Shown: positions 33,599 to 43,714, counted from the first letter of the stretch. The stretch: DNA of 64,000 nt from Micromonospora parva (GCF_000718515.1 NZ_JNZS01000015.1:124001-188000); one strand, 5' to 3'. The notes: generated by a model from the letters alone, not told the origin. A program made the numbers and translations.

Positions 33599-34485
33599 CG
33601 ATCGAGGACAACGTTCCGCGTGCCGTCGTCCCGGCCAACGTCAACGAGCCCGACCGTATCGCGTTCGGGCTGACGTTCAGACAACTGGGCATCGTCGGCG
33701 GCGCCGGCCTCGTCGGGTTCGGTGTCTACCGCACGTTCGGGCATCTGCTGCCGCAGGTGGCGTGGATCGTCGCCGGAGCGATCGTGTTCGCGGTGGCGGT
33801 CGTGGTGGCGCTCGGCCGCCGTGACGGCCTGCCGCTGGACGTGTGGCTGCGGCACGGGTTCGTACTCAGTCGCAAGCCGCGCACTCTCGCCCCTGGTGCA
33901 GCTCGGGCCAGCTCGATCGCGGTCGTGGCCGGCAATCCGAGCCTTCCGGCGCCGCTGCGTTCTCCCGTCACGGCGGTCAGCCCGACCGGACTTCTGACCA
34001 GTGAGGGCCGCGGCAAGGTCCTGATCGCCTGCGGCACCACGAATATCCACCTGCGCACCGGCGGTGAACAGGGCTCGCTGCTGGAAGGGTTTGGTCGGTT
34101 CCTCAACAGCCTGACCGGGCCGGCGCAGATCGTCGTGGCTGCGCAGCGGCACGACCTGACCGTCTACGCGCAGGCGACCGTCGATCACGCACCACGGCTG
34201 GCGCACCCGGCGTTGCAGGCCGCCGCCGACGACTACGCCGAGTTCCTGCTTGACCTCGACAGCCAGCGTGATCCGCTGCGCCGTCAGGTCCTCGCTGTCA
34301 TCAGCGGGGAGCTTGGGGCCGACGCGGCGGTGCGCGCGCTGTGCGGGCTCGGTGTCGAAGCCACAGTTTTGGACGGGCCGGCTGTCGCCTCCGCGCTCGC
34401 CGGGGCGGTCGATCCGTTCTCCCCGCCGGTGCCTGGTCCGCGTGCGGTGCCCGGCGCCCCGGTCACCCTGCGGAGCACATCGTGA
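33595..34485 (+). CDS. PrgI/SCO6880-type conjugation protein
   Basis: 296 residues from ATG 33595. Two adjacent membrane segments (residues 29-45 and 50-67) after FGLTFRQLGIVGGAG are the PrgI fold of Gram-positive transfer systems. The soluble remainder is found in actinobacterial SCO6880-type proteins that precede VirB4. The GTGA overlap with the ATPase supports a stoichiometric complex at the membrane. Role: linking channel and ATPase. Confidence 0.75.
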   Translation: MTIEDNVPRAVVPANVNEPDRIAFGLTFRQLGIVGGAGLVGFGVYRTFGHLLPQVAWIVAGAIVFAVAVVVALGRRDGLPLDVWLRHGFVLSRKPRTLAPGAARASSIAVVAGNPSLPAPLRSPVTAVSPTGLLTSEGRGKVLIACGTTNIHLRTGGEQGSLLEGFGRFLNSLTGPAQIVVAAQRHDLTVYAQATVDHAPRLAHPALQAAADDYAEFLLDLDSQRDPLRRQVLAVISGELGADAAVRALCGLGVEATVLDGPAVASALAGAVDPFSPPVPGPRAVPGAPVTLRSTS

Positions 34486-36233
34486 ACCTGTTAAGAAGGC
34501 CGAAGATGAGTTTCGCGGCTGGCGAGGATATGTCCTCCCCCGCCGCGTTGTCGGTCACGCCGTGGCACGTGCAGGTCGGCGACGGGTATGCCGCCACCTA
34601 CGCGGTGTGCGGGTATCCGGCCGAGGTCGGCCCAGCCTGGCTCGACCCGCTGCTGTCCTACCCCGCACGGGTCAACGTCTCGGTGCACCTGGACCCGGTG
34701 GCGCCGCAACTGGCCGCGCCGATGCTCAAGCGCCAGCGCGCCCGCCTGGAATCCTCACGCCGGCTGGACGCCGACCAGGGACGCTTGGGTGATCCCATGG
34801 TCGAGGCGGCCGCAGCCGACGCTGCCGACCTCGCTGAACGCGTCGCCCGTGGCGCGGCGAAACTCTTCGACACCGGCATCTACGTCACCATCCACGCCCG
34901 TACCCTCGACGAGCTGCGCACCGTCACCGCGGGCGTGAAATCCGCCGCCGCCAGCGTGCTACTGGACCTGCAACCGGCTACCTTCCGCCACCACCAGGGC
35001 TGGATCTCCACTCTGCCAGTCGGCGTGGACGCACTACGCATGCGCCGCATCCTCGACACCACCGCCCTCGCGGCGGCGTTTCCCCTCGCCGCGGCGGACC
35101 TCGCTGCCCCGGCCCCCGGCACCATCGCGGCGCCCGAAGGCCTGCTGTACGGGATCAACACGACCAGCAACGGGGTCGTGATGTGGAACAGGTGGGCGCA
35201 GGACAACCACAACTCGGTCGTCCTGGCCCGCTCCGGCGCGGGTAAGTCGTACTTCGTCAAGTTGGAGGTCTTGCGGAACCTCTACCAGGGCACAGTCGTG
35301 TCCGTCATCGACCCCGAAGACGAGTACGCGCCCCTCGCCGAGCACGTCGGCGGCACGGTCGTGCAGCTGGGCCAACCGGGCGTCAGGGTCAACCCCCTCG
35401 ATCTGCCCGCCGACCACCGGCCCGACACCCTCACCCGACGCGGCCTGTACCTGCACACCCTGATCTCGGTCATGCTCGGAGCGACCCCGCCGCCCGGCGA
35501 ACGCGCCGCCCTGGACCGAGCGATCACCGCCACCTACGCCCGCGCCGGAATCAACGGCGACCCGGCCACCTGGACAAAACCCGCACCGCTGCTGCGGGAC
35601 CTCGCCGACACGCTCTCAGCCGACGACGACCCCGCCGCCGGGCAGCTCGCCGCCCGGCTCACCCCGTGGACGGTCGGGAACTTCGCCACCCTGTTCGACG
35701 GGCCGACCACGACCGTCCCGCGAGGGCACCTGGTGGTGTGGTCGCTGCGGCACCTGCCCGACGAGCTGCGCACGCTGGGCACGCTGCTGGCGCTCGACTC
35801 GATCTGGTCGGGCATCGACACCCCCGCCACCGCCGCCCGCCGGCGGCGGCAGCTCGTCGTGGTGGACGAAGCCTGGCTGCTGATGCGCGACGGCGAAGGC
35901 AGCCGGTTTCTGTTCCGGATGGCCAAGGCGGCCCGGAAGCGGTCCGCCGGCCTGTGCGTGATCACCCAGGACGCGGCCGACGTGCTGTCGACCGACCTCG
36001 GCCTCGCCGTGGTGTCCAACGCCGCCACGCAGGTCCTGATGCGCCAGAGCACGCAGTCCATCGACGCGGTGTCCGAGGCGTTCGGCCTGACCGCCGGGGA
36101 GGCGCGGCTGCTGCTGTCGGCGCCACGCGGCGAAGGGCTGCTCGTCGCCGGTCGTAGCCGGATCCCGTTCCGCGCGGTCGGGTCGGCGGCCGAGCACAGG
36201 CTTGCCGTAACCGGGATCGGGGAGGCCGACTGA
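34482..36233 (+). CDS. VirB4-like conjugation ATPase
   Basis: 583 residues from GTG 34482, overlapping the upstream stop. Walker A ARSGAGKSYF near residues 248-257, followed by SVIDPEDEYAPLAEHVGG typical of VirB4/TraC, Walker B LVVVDEAWLLM near 457-467 and VITQDAADVL near 490. N-terminal half is the VirB4 regulatory domain. It would energise pilus assembly and substrate transfer. Nothing is missing compared with the family. Confidence 0.92.
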   Translation: MNLLRRPKMSFAAGEDMSSPAALSVTPWHVQVGDGYAATYAVCGYPAEVGPAWLDPLLSYPARVNVSVHLDPVAPQLAAPMLKRQRARLESSRRLDADQGRLGDPMVEAAAADAADLAERVARGAAKLFDTGIYVTIHARTLDELRTVTAGVKSAAASVLLDLQPATFRHHQGWISTLPVGVDALRMRRILDTTALAAAFPLAAADLAAPAPGTIAAPEGLLYGINTTSNGVVMWNRWAQDNHNSVVLARSGAGKSYFVKLEVLRNLYQGTVVSVIDPEDEYAPLAEHVGGTVVQLGQPGVRVNPLDLPADHRPDTLTRRGLYLHTLISVMLGATPPPGERAALDRAITATYARAGINGDPATWTKPAPLLRDLADTLSADDDPAAGQLAARLTPWTVGNFATLFDGPTTTVPRGHLVVWSLRHLPDELRTLGTLLALDSIWSGIDTPATAARRRRQLVVVDEAWLLMRDGEGSRFLFRMAKAARKRSAGLCVITQDAADVLSTDLGLAVVSNAATQVLMRQSTQSIDAVSEAFGLTAGEARLLLSAPRGEGLLVAGRSRIPFRAVGSAAEHRLAVTGIGEAD

Positions 36234-38692
36234 TGACCGCCCCGACGTGGCCTACCGACCTCGGGCACTGGATCATCGCCCGGCCATGGCTCGGCGTTGT
36301 CGCCGCCGCCGCGATCGTCGCAGCGGTGGTGGGCCACGGCCAGCTACTCACCTGGCGGCACCAGCGGTTCGCGGCTGGCGCGCGGTGGCTGACCATCGCC
36401 GCACCGCCGGAGGTTGCCGCCGAAGCCGCCGCCGCGTTCTGGACGACGCTCACGGGCGTGCTGACACCGTCGGTGTGGCGACGCAGGATGTACGGGTACC
36501 CACACGTCGGGTGGGAATACACCTGGACCGGCCGTGCCCTGACCATCCGGGTCTGGGTGCCGGGCACGGTGCCGCCCGGCGCGGTCGAAGCCGCCGTCCG
36601 GGCGGCCTGGCCCGCCGCGACCCTCACGACCACGGATGCCGCCGCGCCGATCCCTGCCCAGGTGAGCGAGCAGGTGGGCGGGGCGCACTGGCCGCAGCAC
36701 ACCGACGGGCTGCCGCTGCGCAGCGAGCACGACACCGACCCGCTTCGGGCGTTGCTTGCCGCCGGGGCCGAGGCCCGGCACCGCGAACACGCGTGCGTGC
36801 AGATCCTCGCCCGCCCGGCACCCGCCCGCCGCGTGCGGGTGGCCCGCAGGGCGGCGGCCACCACCCGCAATCACCCCCACGGGCGGCCCGACATCGCGGC
36901 CGACGCTGTCTCGGGTGCGGCGCGGTTGGCCATCGAGCCTCTGCTGTGGCTCCTGGAGGTCTTCCTGCCCGGCCCGTCCCGGCCGCACAGCCCGACGCGC
37001 GCCGCAGCGGCGCGGGCAGCCGAACGGGATCCGGTAGCCACCGCCAACGCCCGCAGCGTCGTGGACAAGGCGGTGCGGGTGCCGCACTTCGAGATCGCGG
37101 TTCGCTTCGCCGTCGCCGCCGACCGCGCACCAGTCAACAAGGAGCAGGCCAACCACGTCCGCGAACGCCTCCGCGGGCTCGGCCATACCATCGCCTCGGC
37201 CGCCGCGGCGTACACCGGCCCGAACCGGCTACGCCGGATGAAGATGCCCCACCCGGTGGCCACGATCGCCGGACGGCGGCTGCGGCGCGGGTTCCTGGCC
37301 ACCGTCCCGGAACTCTCGGCCCTCGCCGCGCTGCCGCAAGACCTCGCCGTCCCGGGCCTCGATCGGGCCCGGGCCAAGGCCGTGCCGGCGCCCGTGCAGG
37401 TCCCCTCCGGCGGCCGGGGCGTGAAGGTGCTGGGCCGCTCACAGATCGGCCACCACAGCATCGGCATGCATGTCACCGACGCCCGCCAGCACGTGCACGT
37501 CGTCGGCAAGACCGGCGTCGGCAAGTCCACGCTGCTGCTGAACATGATTCTCGGCGACATCAAGTCCGGACGCGGGACCGTGGTCATCGACCCGCGTGGA
37601 GACCTCATCACCGACATCCTCGACCGCTTACCCGCCTCCTACGCCAAGAAGATCGTGATCATCGATCCGGACCAGGAGAACCCCGGCTGCTTCAACCCCC
37701 TCGATGACGGCGGGGACCCTCACCTGGCCGTGGACAACCTCGTCGGCATCTTCGCGAAGATCTTTCAAGGCCAGTGGGGGCCCCGCATGGACGACACCAT
37801 GCGTGTCGCCTGCCTCACCCTGATGCGCCATGCGAAACCAACCCTGAGCCTGGTCCCATCGCTGTTGCAGGACCGGGACTTCCGGGCCCGGTTCACCCAC
37901 GGCCTGGACGACCCGGACGGCCTCGGCGGGTTCTGGCTCTGGTACGACGGCATCAACGAACAGTTCCGGGGCCAGGTCATCGCACCCGTCCTCGCCCGAC
38001 TCCGGGCCTTCCTCCTGCGAGACTTCGTCAAGAGCGTGATCGGTAATGCCCACTCGTCGTTCGACATGGGCCAGGTCCTTGACGGCGGGGTGCTGCTGTG
38101 CCGGCTACCCAAGGGCATCCTCGGCGAGGAGACCAGCCGCATCCTCGGCTCGATGATCGTCGCCCGGGTCTGGCAGGCCGCCATCGCCCGCGCCAGCGTC
38201 CCCGAAGACCAGCGCAAGGACGCCAACCTCTACGTGGATGAGTGCCACAACTTCCTCACCCTGCCCGGCAGCGTCGGGGACATGCTGGCCGAGGCCCGCG
38301 GCTTCCGGCTCGGGCTCGTCCTGGCGCACCAGGACCTGGCGCAACTGCCCAATGACATCGCCGCGGCGGTGTCGGCCAACGCGCGCACGAAGCTGTTCTT
38401 CAACGTCGACCCCGCTGACGCGCGGGACCTGTCCCGACACACCAAACCGGAGCTGGACGAACACGACCTCGCGCACCTCGATGTCTATACGGCTGCTGCC
38501 CGGCTGTTGGTCGGCAATCGGGAGTTACCCGCGTTCACCTTCGTGACCAACCCGCCGGCGCCGCTGGTGGGTGAAGCGACCGCGATCCGGCAGGAGTGCG
38601 CTTCCTCGCATGGCCGCACCGGTGGTGAGCCGCCGATGCAGCAGCTCGCTCGTACCGCGATGAAGCGGCGTATGACCGACCGTGACCGCTAA
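36233..38692 (+). CDS. VirD4/TraG-like coupling ATPase
   Basis: 819 residues from ATG 36233, overlapping the VirB4 stop. One N-terminal membrane segment (residues 16-36) precedes a large soluble region. Walker A is GKTGVGKSTL near 425-434 followed by VVIDPRGDL, and Walker B is LYVDECHNFL near 664-673 followed by LVLAHQDLAQLP. This is the FtsK/TraG superfamily coupling protein that docks the relaxosome to the channel. No relaxase gene was recognised next to it. Confidence 0.9.
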   Translation: MTAPTWPTDLGHWIIARPWLGVVAAAAIVAAVVGHGQLLTWRHQRFAAGARWLTIAAPPEVAAEAAAAFWTTLTGVLTPSVWRRRMYGYPHVGWEYTWTGRALTIRVWVPGTVPPGAVEAAVRAAWPAATLTTTDAAAPIPAQVSEQVGGAHWPQHTDGLPLRSEHDTDPLRALLAAGAEARHREHACVQILARPAPARRVRVARRAAATTRNHPHGRPDIAADAVSGAARLAIEPLLWLLEVFLPGPSRPHSPTRAAAARAAERDPVATANARSVVDKAVRVPHFEIAVRFAVAADRAPVNKEQANHVRERLRGLGHTIASAAAAYTGPNRLRRMKMPHPVATIAGRRLRRGFLATVPELSALAALPQDLAVPGLDRARAKAVPAPVQVPSGGRGVKVLGRSQIGHHSIGMHVTDARQHVHVVGKTGVGKSTLLLNMILGDIKSGRGTVVIDPRGDLITDILDRLPASYAKKIVIIDPDQENPGCFNPLDDGGDPHLAVDNLVGIFAKIFQGQWGPRMDDTMRVACLTLMRHAKPTLSLVPSLLQDRDFRARFTHGLDDPDGLGGFWLWYDGINEQFRGQVIAPVLARLRAFLLRDFVKSVIGNAHSSFDMGQVLDGGVLLCRLPKGILGEETSRILGSMIVARVWQAAIARASVPEDQRKDANLYVDECHNFLTLPGSVGDMLAEARGFRLGLVLAHQDLAQLPNDIAAAVSANARTKLFFNVDPADARDLSRHTKPELDEHDLAHLDVYTAAARLLVGNRELPAFTFVTNPPAPLVGEATAIRQECASSHGRTGGEPPMQQLARTAMKRRMTDRDR

Positions 38693-38895
38693 GCACTCCG
38701 GCTCGCATCGGGGCTCGGCTGGGTGCGGCACCGGGGACTCGTCTGGGGGTGTCCGCGACACGAGTCCCCACACGAGTCCCACGCCCCTGGTCTGTCAGGT
38801 GCCTGACCTGCCCGAACCCGCCCGACACCAGCACTGGAACCGAGATCAACTCATCCAGACTCCCTATGGGACTCTCTCTCCAGGGGTGTATCCAC

Positions 38896-39747
38896 ATGCC
38901 GCAGTCACGACCGGTCACCCTCCTGTCCATCTATCCCCACATCACCAGCCGTGACCGTCGGCTTCTCCAGCTGCTCGATGACCACCAGGTCCTCACCACC
39001 GATCAGATTCACCGCATGCTGTTCCTCGCCCGACGGACCTGTCAGATCCGCCTCGGTGAACTGGCCGCCCTGGGCCTGCTGGACCGGTTCCGGTTCGCCC
39101 GCGCCGGGGGTGGTAGCCAGCCGTGGCACTGGACGCTCGGCCACCAGGGGCACCGGTTCCAAGCCGCCGCTCACCGCCGGCCCGAACCGACCCTGCGTAC
39201 CAGCCGTCAGTGCGTCGACCGGCTCTCGGCCAACCCGAACCTGACCCACCTGCTCATGGCCAACGAGTTCTTCGTCCGGCTCACCGTGCATGCCCGCCAA
39301 CACCCCCAGGCGCGCCTGGACCGGTGGTGGTCCGAGACGATGACCACCAAGCAGTTCCGCACCATCACCGCCGACGGTCACGGCCTGTGGAGCGTCGCCG
39401 ACGCCACGGTGGGGTTCTTCCTGGAGGCCGACACCGGCACCGAACCCCTCGGCCGGGTGGTGGCCAAACTCGACCGGTACGCGCAGCTGATCCGCCGCGG
39501 CGGCCCCCGCTACCCGGTGCTGCTCTGGCTCAGCAGCGAGCAACGCGAAGATCACCTGCACCAACTCCTGCGCGGCCAGCGCGAAGATGTACCGGTCGCG
39601 ACCGCCACCCACACCGCCGAACCGGCCGAGGCCGTCTGGCTCCCGGTAGGCGCCACCTCTCGGGTTCGGCTCGCCGAGCTGCCCAGCGACCACGGGCAGC
39701 CCGTGGCGGACAACCCCAACTACGACGACGGTGTCTTCGTACCCTGA
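38896..39747 (+). CDS. Replication-relaxation family protein
   Basis: 283 residues. Start ATG 38896 is preceded by AGGGG; ATG 38866 is an alternative. The N-terminal winged helix (DRRLLQLLDDHQVLTTDQIH, then RRTCQIRLGELAALGLLDR) and the later FFLEADTGTEPLGRVVAKL segment with acidic residues match the Replic_Relax family of plasmids and conjugative elements, thought to act at the origin of transfer or replication. Boxes CTGTCAGG (38792-38799) and CCTGAC (38802-38807) lie just upstream. Confidence 0.85.
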   Translation: MPQSRPVTLLSIYPHITSRDRRLLQLLDDHQVLTTDQIHRMLFLARRTCQIRLGELAALGLLDRFRFARAGGGSQPWHWTLGHQGHRFQAAAHRRPEPTLRTSRQCVDRLSANPNLTHLLMANEFFVRLTVHARQHPQARLDRWWSETMTTKQFRTITADGHGLWSVADATVGFFLEADTGTEPLGRVVAKLDRYAQLIRRGGPRYPVLLWLSSEQREDHLHQLLRGQREDVPVATATHTAEPAEAVWLPVGATSRVRLAELPSDHGQPVADNPNYDDGVFVP

Positions 39748-39832
39748 CAGACCCTGGCACTCCCACGGCGAATCCTGTCAGCGCAGCTCACCCGGCATGG
39801 TCAAGGTTCCTGACAACGCTGACGCTGTCAGG
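39743..39832. promoter_or_regulatory. Two inverted pairs of CTGACAG boxes
   Basis: CCTGACAG 39743-39750 pairs with the inverted CTGTCAG in 39774-39781, and CCTGACA 39809-39815 pairs with TGTCAGG in 39825-39832. The first box overlaps the stop of the replication-relaxation gene. The 313-bp gap to the next start holds no gene. Confidence 0.5.
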
Positions 39833-40060
39833 TCCCACAGCTACGGTGCAGCTTCTTCTCTCTTTGCTCGCACCGCCGCCCCGTCCGGTCCTCCTCGGAT
39901 CTGCCCGCGCCAGCGGGATCACCCACAGCCCACCCTCGGTCGGCTCGTGATTCACGCCCCGCGCCGTACACGGCAACTTTCCCGGCCCAGACGCCGCGCG
40001 CCGGTGGCACCACCGCGCATCCCACTCCACGCCCGCTGTTCCCGAAGGGAGCACCCCGTC

Positions 40061-40750
40061 ATGCCCACACCCCGCCCGCTCACCGCTTCGGTGATCACCG
40101 TCTGCTTCGCCCCCGGCGAGGACGCCGACTGGTTCGCCGCCTCGGAGAAGGTCAACGATCTTCTGCACGCCAACGGCACCCCCGCCCGCCGCTACCAGGT
40201 CCGCCACCGCCGCCTCATCGGCTGGCTGACCCGATTCCTCGGCTACTACCTCCTCGACGCCGCCCGCCGCTTCGGCGCGGTCACCATGGCCGCCGGAGGC
40301 CGCAAGGGTCGCCTCGACCTGACCGGCACCGCCGCCACAGCCTCCCACTACGCCGCCCTGCGCTGGCGGGCCTGGAACACCCACATCGCCGCGACAACCC
40401 GTCCGGCCCGCCCCTTCGAGGACTACCTCGCCCAGCACCACGCCGACCCGACCAAGGTCAGCGTGGCCGAGGCCCGCCGCCGCTTCGAGCAACAGCCCCG
40501 CGTCCTGGCGATGCTCGCTCTCTCCTTCGACCCGTACGAGCTGTCCGTCTACCAGGCCGGCGAAGCCACCTACGTCGGGCTGCACTGGCGCATCGCGCTG
40601 ATCGGCGACGCGCTGATCACCACCGACGGCCGCCTGCTCGCCCCGGCCACTGAATCCGTCGCCGACCGGTTCCGCTTCCTCAACGAAGCCTGCGCCTACG
40701 TGCGTGGCCTGCGCTCCAGCGCACGCCTGTGCGCCGTCGCCATCGCCTAA
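40061..40750 (+). CDS. Hypothetical protein of the conjugative region
   Basis: 229 residues from ATG 40061, with GGGAG upstream. Alpha/beta, with a conserved-looking AEARRRFEQQPRVLAML near 142-158 and a basic N-terminal half (RRYQVRHRRLIGWLTRFLGY near 48-67). No motif of a known enzyme. It opens the run of small accessory genes downstream of the transfer core and ends before a strong hairpin. Confidence 0.72.
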   Translation: MPTPRPLTASVITVCFAPGEDADWFAASEKVNDLLHANGTPARRYQVRHRRLIGWLTRFLGYYLLDAARRFGAVTMAAGGRKGRLDLTGTAATASHYAALRWRAWNTHIAATTRPARPFEDYLAQHHADPTKVSVAEARRRFEQQPRVLAMLALSFDPYELSVYQAGEATYVGLHWRIALIGDALITTDGRLLAPATESVADRFRFLNEACAYVRGLRSSARLCAVAIA

Positions 40751-40773
40751 CCACCTACCACCTGAAGCACCCC

Positions 40774-40804
40774 GCACCGGTCGCAGCCCCGCTGCGACCG
40801 GTGC
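40774..40804 (+). terminator. Hairpin between accessory genes
   Basis: Perfect 13-bp stem GCACCGGTCGCAG (40774-40786) with 40792-40804 and a 5-base loop. No U-tract. Located between two same-strand genes, so partial terminator or processing site. Confidence 0.65.
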
Positions 40805-40847
40805 TCGGCATGCCCACAACCCAACCCGTCCGCGAAGGAGAACTCTC

Positions 40848-41579
40848 GTGTTCCTGACCGATCCGGCGCTGCGGCGCATCGCCGCCGACACCAACGACGT
40901 CCTGCCCGAGCACCTGTGGCGCCACGACACCGCCACCCCCGACCCACTCGGCGACCTTGCCCGCATCCTGCACAGGACTGCCCGCGACTTCACCGACAGC
41001 ACCACCGGCCTCGATGAGGCCCTCGCCCGAGTGGGTGTGCTCGCCGAGACGGCCCGGCAAGGGTTGGCCGCCCGCGTCGACCTGCACATCGCCGCCTACC
41101 ACCAGACGCTCACCGACGCGCTCATCGCCCGCGAACGGCACAACGTCCTCGGAGCCGCGCTCATCACCTGCTACCACGCCTGGCGCAACCACCGGCCGAT
41201 CGGTGACGGCGACGAGCGGTACCTCCTGCTGCGGCGCTGCGACCCGTCGCGTGGCGTGGCGACGCTACGGCGCAGCGACCCACACACCTGGCTGGTGGTG
41301 CCCGACGCCGAGGCCGCGGGCGCATTCAACATCCCCTACCCGGATCGCGTCGTCGGCGAGGTCACCGAGACCGAGCACGGATGGACGCCGACCGCCTACA
41401 TCGCCCAGCCGCATCACCGAGCCCCGCTCGCCACGGTGTATCCGCTACCCGCTTGCGGTGACCTCGCCTCGGCCTGCAGAGCCCTGCTGCGCTGGTGGCA
41501 CCTGCGCCACTCCGACACCTGGCGCAACCGCACCCCGGACCAACTCGACCCCGCCGAACTCGCCCACCTCACCAGTTGA
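40848..41579 (+). CDS. Hypothetical protein
   Basis: 243 residues from GTG 40848, with AAGGAGA upstream. N-terminal half helical (ARILHRTARDFTDSTTGLDE), C-terminal half mixed with a Trp-rich helix (ALLRWWHLRHSDTWRN near 216-231). No family recognised. Third-position GC is strongly coding-like. The next start lies 28 bp after its stop. Confidence 0.7.
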   Translation: MFLTDPALRRIAADTNDVLPEHLWRHDTATPDPLGDLARILHRTARDFTDSTTGLDEALARVGVLAETARQGLAARVDLHIAAYHQTLTDALIARERHNVLGAALITCYHAWRNHRPIGDGDERYLLLRRCDPSRGVATLRRSDPHTWLVVPDAEAAGAFNIPYPDRVVGEVTETEHGWTPTAYIAQPHHRAPLATVYPLPACGDLASACRALLRWWHLRHSDTWRNRTPDQLDPAELAHLTS

Positions 41580-41607
41580 AGCCGGGGACCTCATCCCGAA
41601 CCTCGAC

Positions 41608-42174
41608 ATGATCAGCCGCTGGATCACCGCGACGACCGAGCGCACCCTCGACCAACACGCCACCGACCCCAGCCCCGCCGCCGCGCACCTGCCCGAAGCC
41701 GCCACCAACCTGCGGCACTTGCGCACCGAGCTGGCGCTCGCGGTGGACCTGCTGCGCACCTTCCTGATGAACAAAGTCGACCTGATCGGTTCCATCAGCA
41801 CGGTCGCCGCACCGGTGCGGAGCATCAGAGAGCTAATCCGGGAGTACCGGTACACCCGCAACTGGATCGACACCCCACCGGCGACGAGGCTCGGGCCGCA
41901 TACGCGCAGGCGAACCCGGGCCGGCCAGTGCGGCGGTGCTACGTCAACCCCGGTGACAGGGTCCTGGGCGTCCTGTCACACCGACGCATGCCGTCGGCAG
42001 AACCTCGCCGGACACACCACCAACATCAAGGTCGGCACGTCCGACGCCAGGCTCCGTTTGCCCGGCAGCGTCAACCCGCTGCGGCTGTCCCAACCCGACG
42101 CCGGCATCTACCGCGACCCGACCGAGGACTGCCTCTACAACCTCCAGCCCGACCAGGCCGTCCCCGGCCACTGA
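41608..42174 (+). CDS. Hypothetical protein, possible internal frameshift
   Basis: 188 residues from ATG 41608 with no clear ribosome binding site. Residues 1-90 are helical (TNLRHLRTELALAVDLLRTF). Between about 41880 and 41965 third-position GC is better in the next frame, which reads GDEARAAYAQANPGRPVRR, and it returns to this frame near 41970 (CRRQNLAGHTTNIKVGTSDA). Two compensating indels, or two overlapping genes, would explain this. The last 60 residues contain Cys pairs. No function recognised. Confidence 0.5.
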   Translation: MISRWITATTERTLDQHATDPSPAAAHLPEAATNLRHLRTELALAVDLLRTFLMNKVDLIGSISTVAAPVRSIRELIREYRYTRNWIDTPPATRLGPHTRRRTRAGQCGGATSTPVTGSWASCHTDACRRQNLAGHTTNIKVGTSDARLRLPGSVNPLRLSQPDAGIYRDPTEDCLYNLQPDQAVPGH

Positions 42175-42353
42175 CCGGGCGAGGCGGCACCACCCACCGC
42201 CACGACCAGCGGGTCGCGCCTGGGCAGCACCCCTCGGCGGCGCACGACCTCACGCGCCTGCCGCGCTGGCCGCTGCCCGCGACCCGGCGCACCACCGCCC
42301 GGCACGCCATCGTGCCCGGCGTCCCTCACCAGTTCCCATGGAAGGAAACCCTG

Positions 42354-43637
42354 ATGGAACAGCTGTCGCTGACGCCTGCCACGCAGGCTGTCCTCGACGC
42401 CCTGACCGACCTCGGTCAGGGCGACGTCCACGAGTTGGCCGACAAGTCCGGCAAGGCCCGCTCGACCACCGACAAGGCGATCAAAACCCTGGCCGACGCC
42501 GGTGTCATCGTCGCGGTGGACACCGACGCCGACCCGGCCGAGGGCACCACCGCCCGGTGGACCCTCGCCACGCCGAGCGACTCCGATACGTTCTCGCCCG
42601 TTGACGCGGCCGACGAGACCGACGTCGGCGACCCGGACCTCGACAACACGGCCGGCCAGCCGCACATGGAGGTAGGCCACCAGCCCACCGATGCGGTCCA
42701 CGGCCCCACTGCCGAGAACGATCGACCGGACGACGGCAGCGATGACGCCGTCGACACGCCGGACACCGAGACGGCCGACCAATCGGGCAGCCAGATCGAC
42801 AGCGACGACGCGACGGAGCCCGACGGCGCAACGGTGGACGACGCCGACCGTGGCGAGGACGAGCAGGCACCGATCGTCGCGGTCATGCAGCCTGCTCGCC
42901 CTGGGGACCGCAAGGTCATGGCCATCAAGGGTGTCCTGGCCGACTACGGGGACATCGGTGCCACGCTGGACCTGATCGTGGGCGAGAGCGGTATCAGTCA
43001 CCCGACCGCCTCGCGGCTGCTGACCGCGATGGAGCAGGCCAACGCCGCCCGCCGGCTGCCCGGCCTGCCGCAACGGTGGATCGCCGGCCCAACCAAAGCC
43101 AGCGAGGTCGACCCGAACCCGGAGCCGCCCCGCTGCCCGCTGTGCTACCAGGTCATCCGCGGCCTGGCCACCGCGCCGAGCGCCACAGCGGCGGTGCTGC
43201 CCCTGATCCGGCCGGACGGCACGCTGCACGTCGTCGCATCGGACGGCGAGATCCACATCATCACACTGCCCCGTCGCACGCCGCCGCGCGCGACAGGCAT
43301 CACCGCGAGCATGGGCCGCCGCAGCGACGCGACCGCCAACGCCGACGGCAGCCAGCCGTTCGGCCGAGGCGAGTTGGAGAAGCTGACCCTCGACGTCCTG
43401 ACCGCGAACCCAGGCCGGCCGATGAGCCCGCAGGACATCGCCACCGCCATCAGTGCACAACTCGGCCGCGCGGTCAGCTCCGGGGCGGTGCGCAACAACT
43501 GCACCAAGGCCGCCGCCGCCGGCCGGATCCTCCTGGTCTCCGATGCGCCGCTGACCTTCATCTACCCGGCCCAGGCCGACCCGAGCCCCACCGTGGAGCA
43601 ACCCCAGCAGGACGACAACGGCGCCGAGCAGTCCTGA
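42354..43637 (+). CDS. Winged-helix protein with acidic linker
   Basis: 427 residues from ATG 42354, with AAGGAAA upstream. It has an N-terminal winged helix of MarR type (TQAVLDALTDLGQGDVHELA, then TDKAIKTLADAGVI), a 100-residue Asp-rich disordered linker, a second winged helix (VKGVLADYGDIG-type region near 185-240) and a CPLCYQVIRG segment near 262. A third DNA-binding-like helix pair lies near the C-terminus (LDVLTANPGRPMSPQDIATA). Probably a DNA-binding regulator or partition-like factor of the element. Confidence 0.65.
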   Translation: MEQLSLTPATQAVLDALTDLGQGDVHELADKSGKARSTTDKAIKTLADAGVIVAVDTDADPAEGTTARWTLATPSDSDTFSPVDAADETDVGDPDLDNTAGQPHMEVGHQPTDAVHGPTAENDRPDDGSDDAVDTPDTETADQSGSQIDSDDATEPDGATVDDADRGEDEQAPIVAVMQPARPGDRKVMAIKGVLADYGDIGATLDLIVGESGISHPTASRLLTAMEQANAARRLPGLPQRWIAGPTKASEVDPNPEPPRCPLCYQVIRGLATAPSATAAVLPLIRPDGTLHVVASDGEIHIITLPRRTPPRATGITASMGRRSDATANADGSQPFGRGELEKLTLDVLTANPGRPMSPQDIATAISAQLGRAVSSGAVRNNCTKAAAAGRILLVSDAPLTFIYPAQADPSPTVEQPQQDDNGAEQS

Positions 43638-43658
43638 CCCGCACCATCCCCAACTCAT

Positions 43659-43692
43659 CGTGGGGGCCGAGCGGATGCGCTCGGCCCCCACG
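43659..43692 (+). terminator. Strong hairpin upstream of the DUF932 gene
   Basis: Perfect 15-bp stem (43659-43673 with 43678-43692), 4-base loop GATG, ending 22 bp before the next start. Among the strongest hairpins in the window. Confidence 0.75.
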
Positions 43693-43714
43693 GTATATCG
43701 AGAAGGAGAAACCC

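Noticed and set aside
43076..43714. Extension of the DUF932 gene into the preceding winged-helix gene
   Set aside because: It is the shifted frame of the winged-helix gene, and the DUF932 gene has its own RBS and start at 43715.
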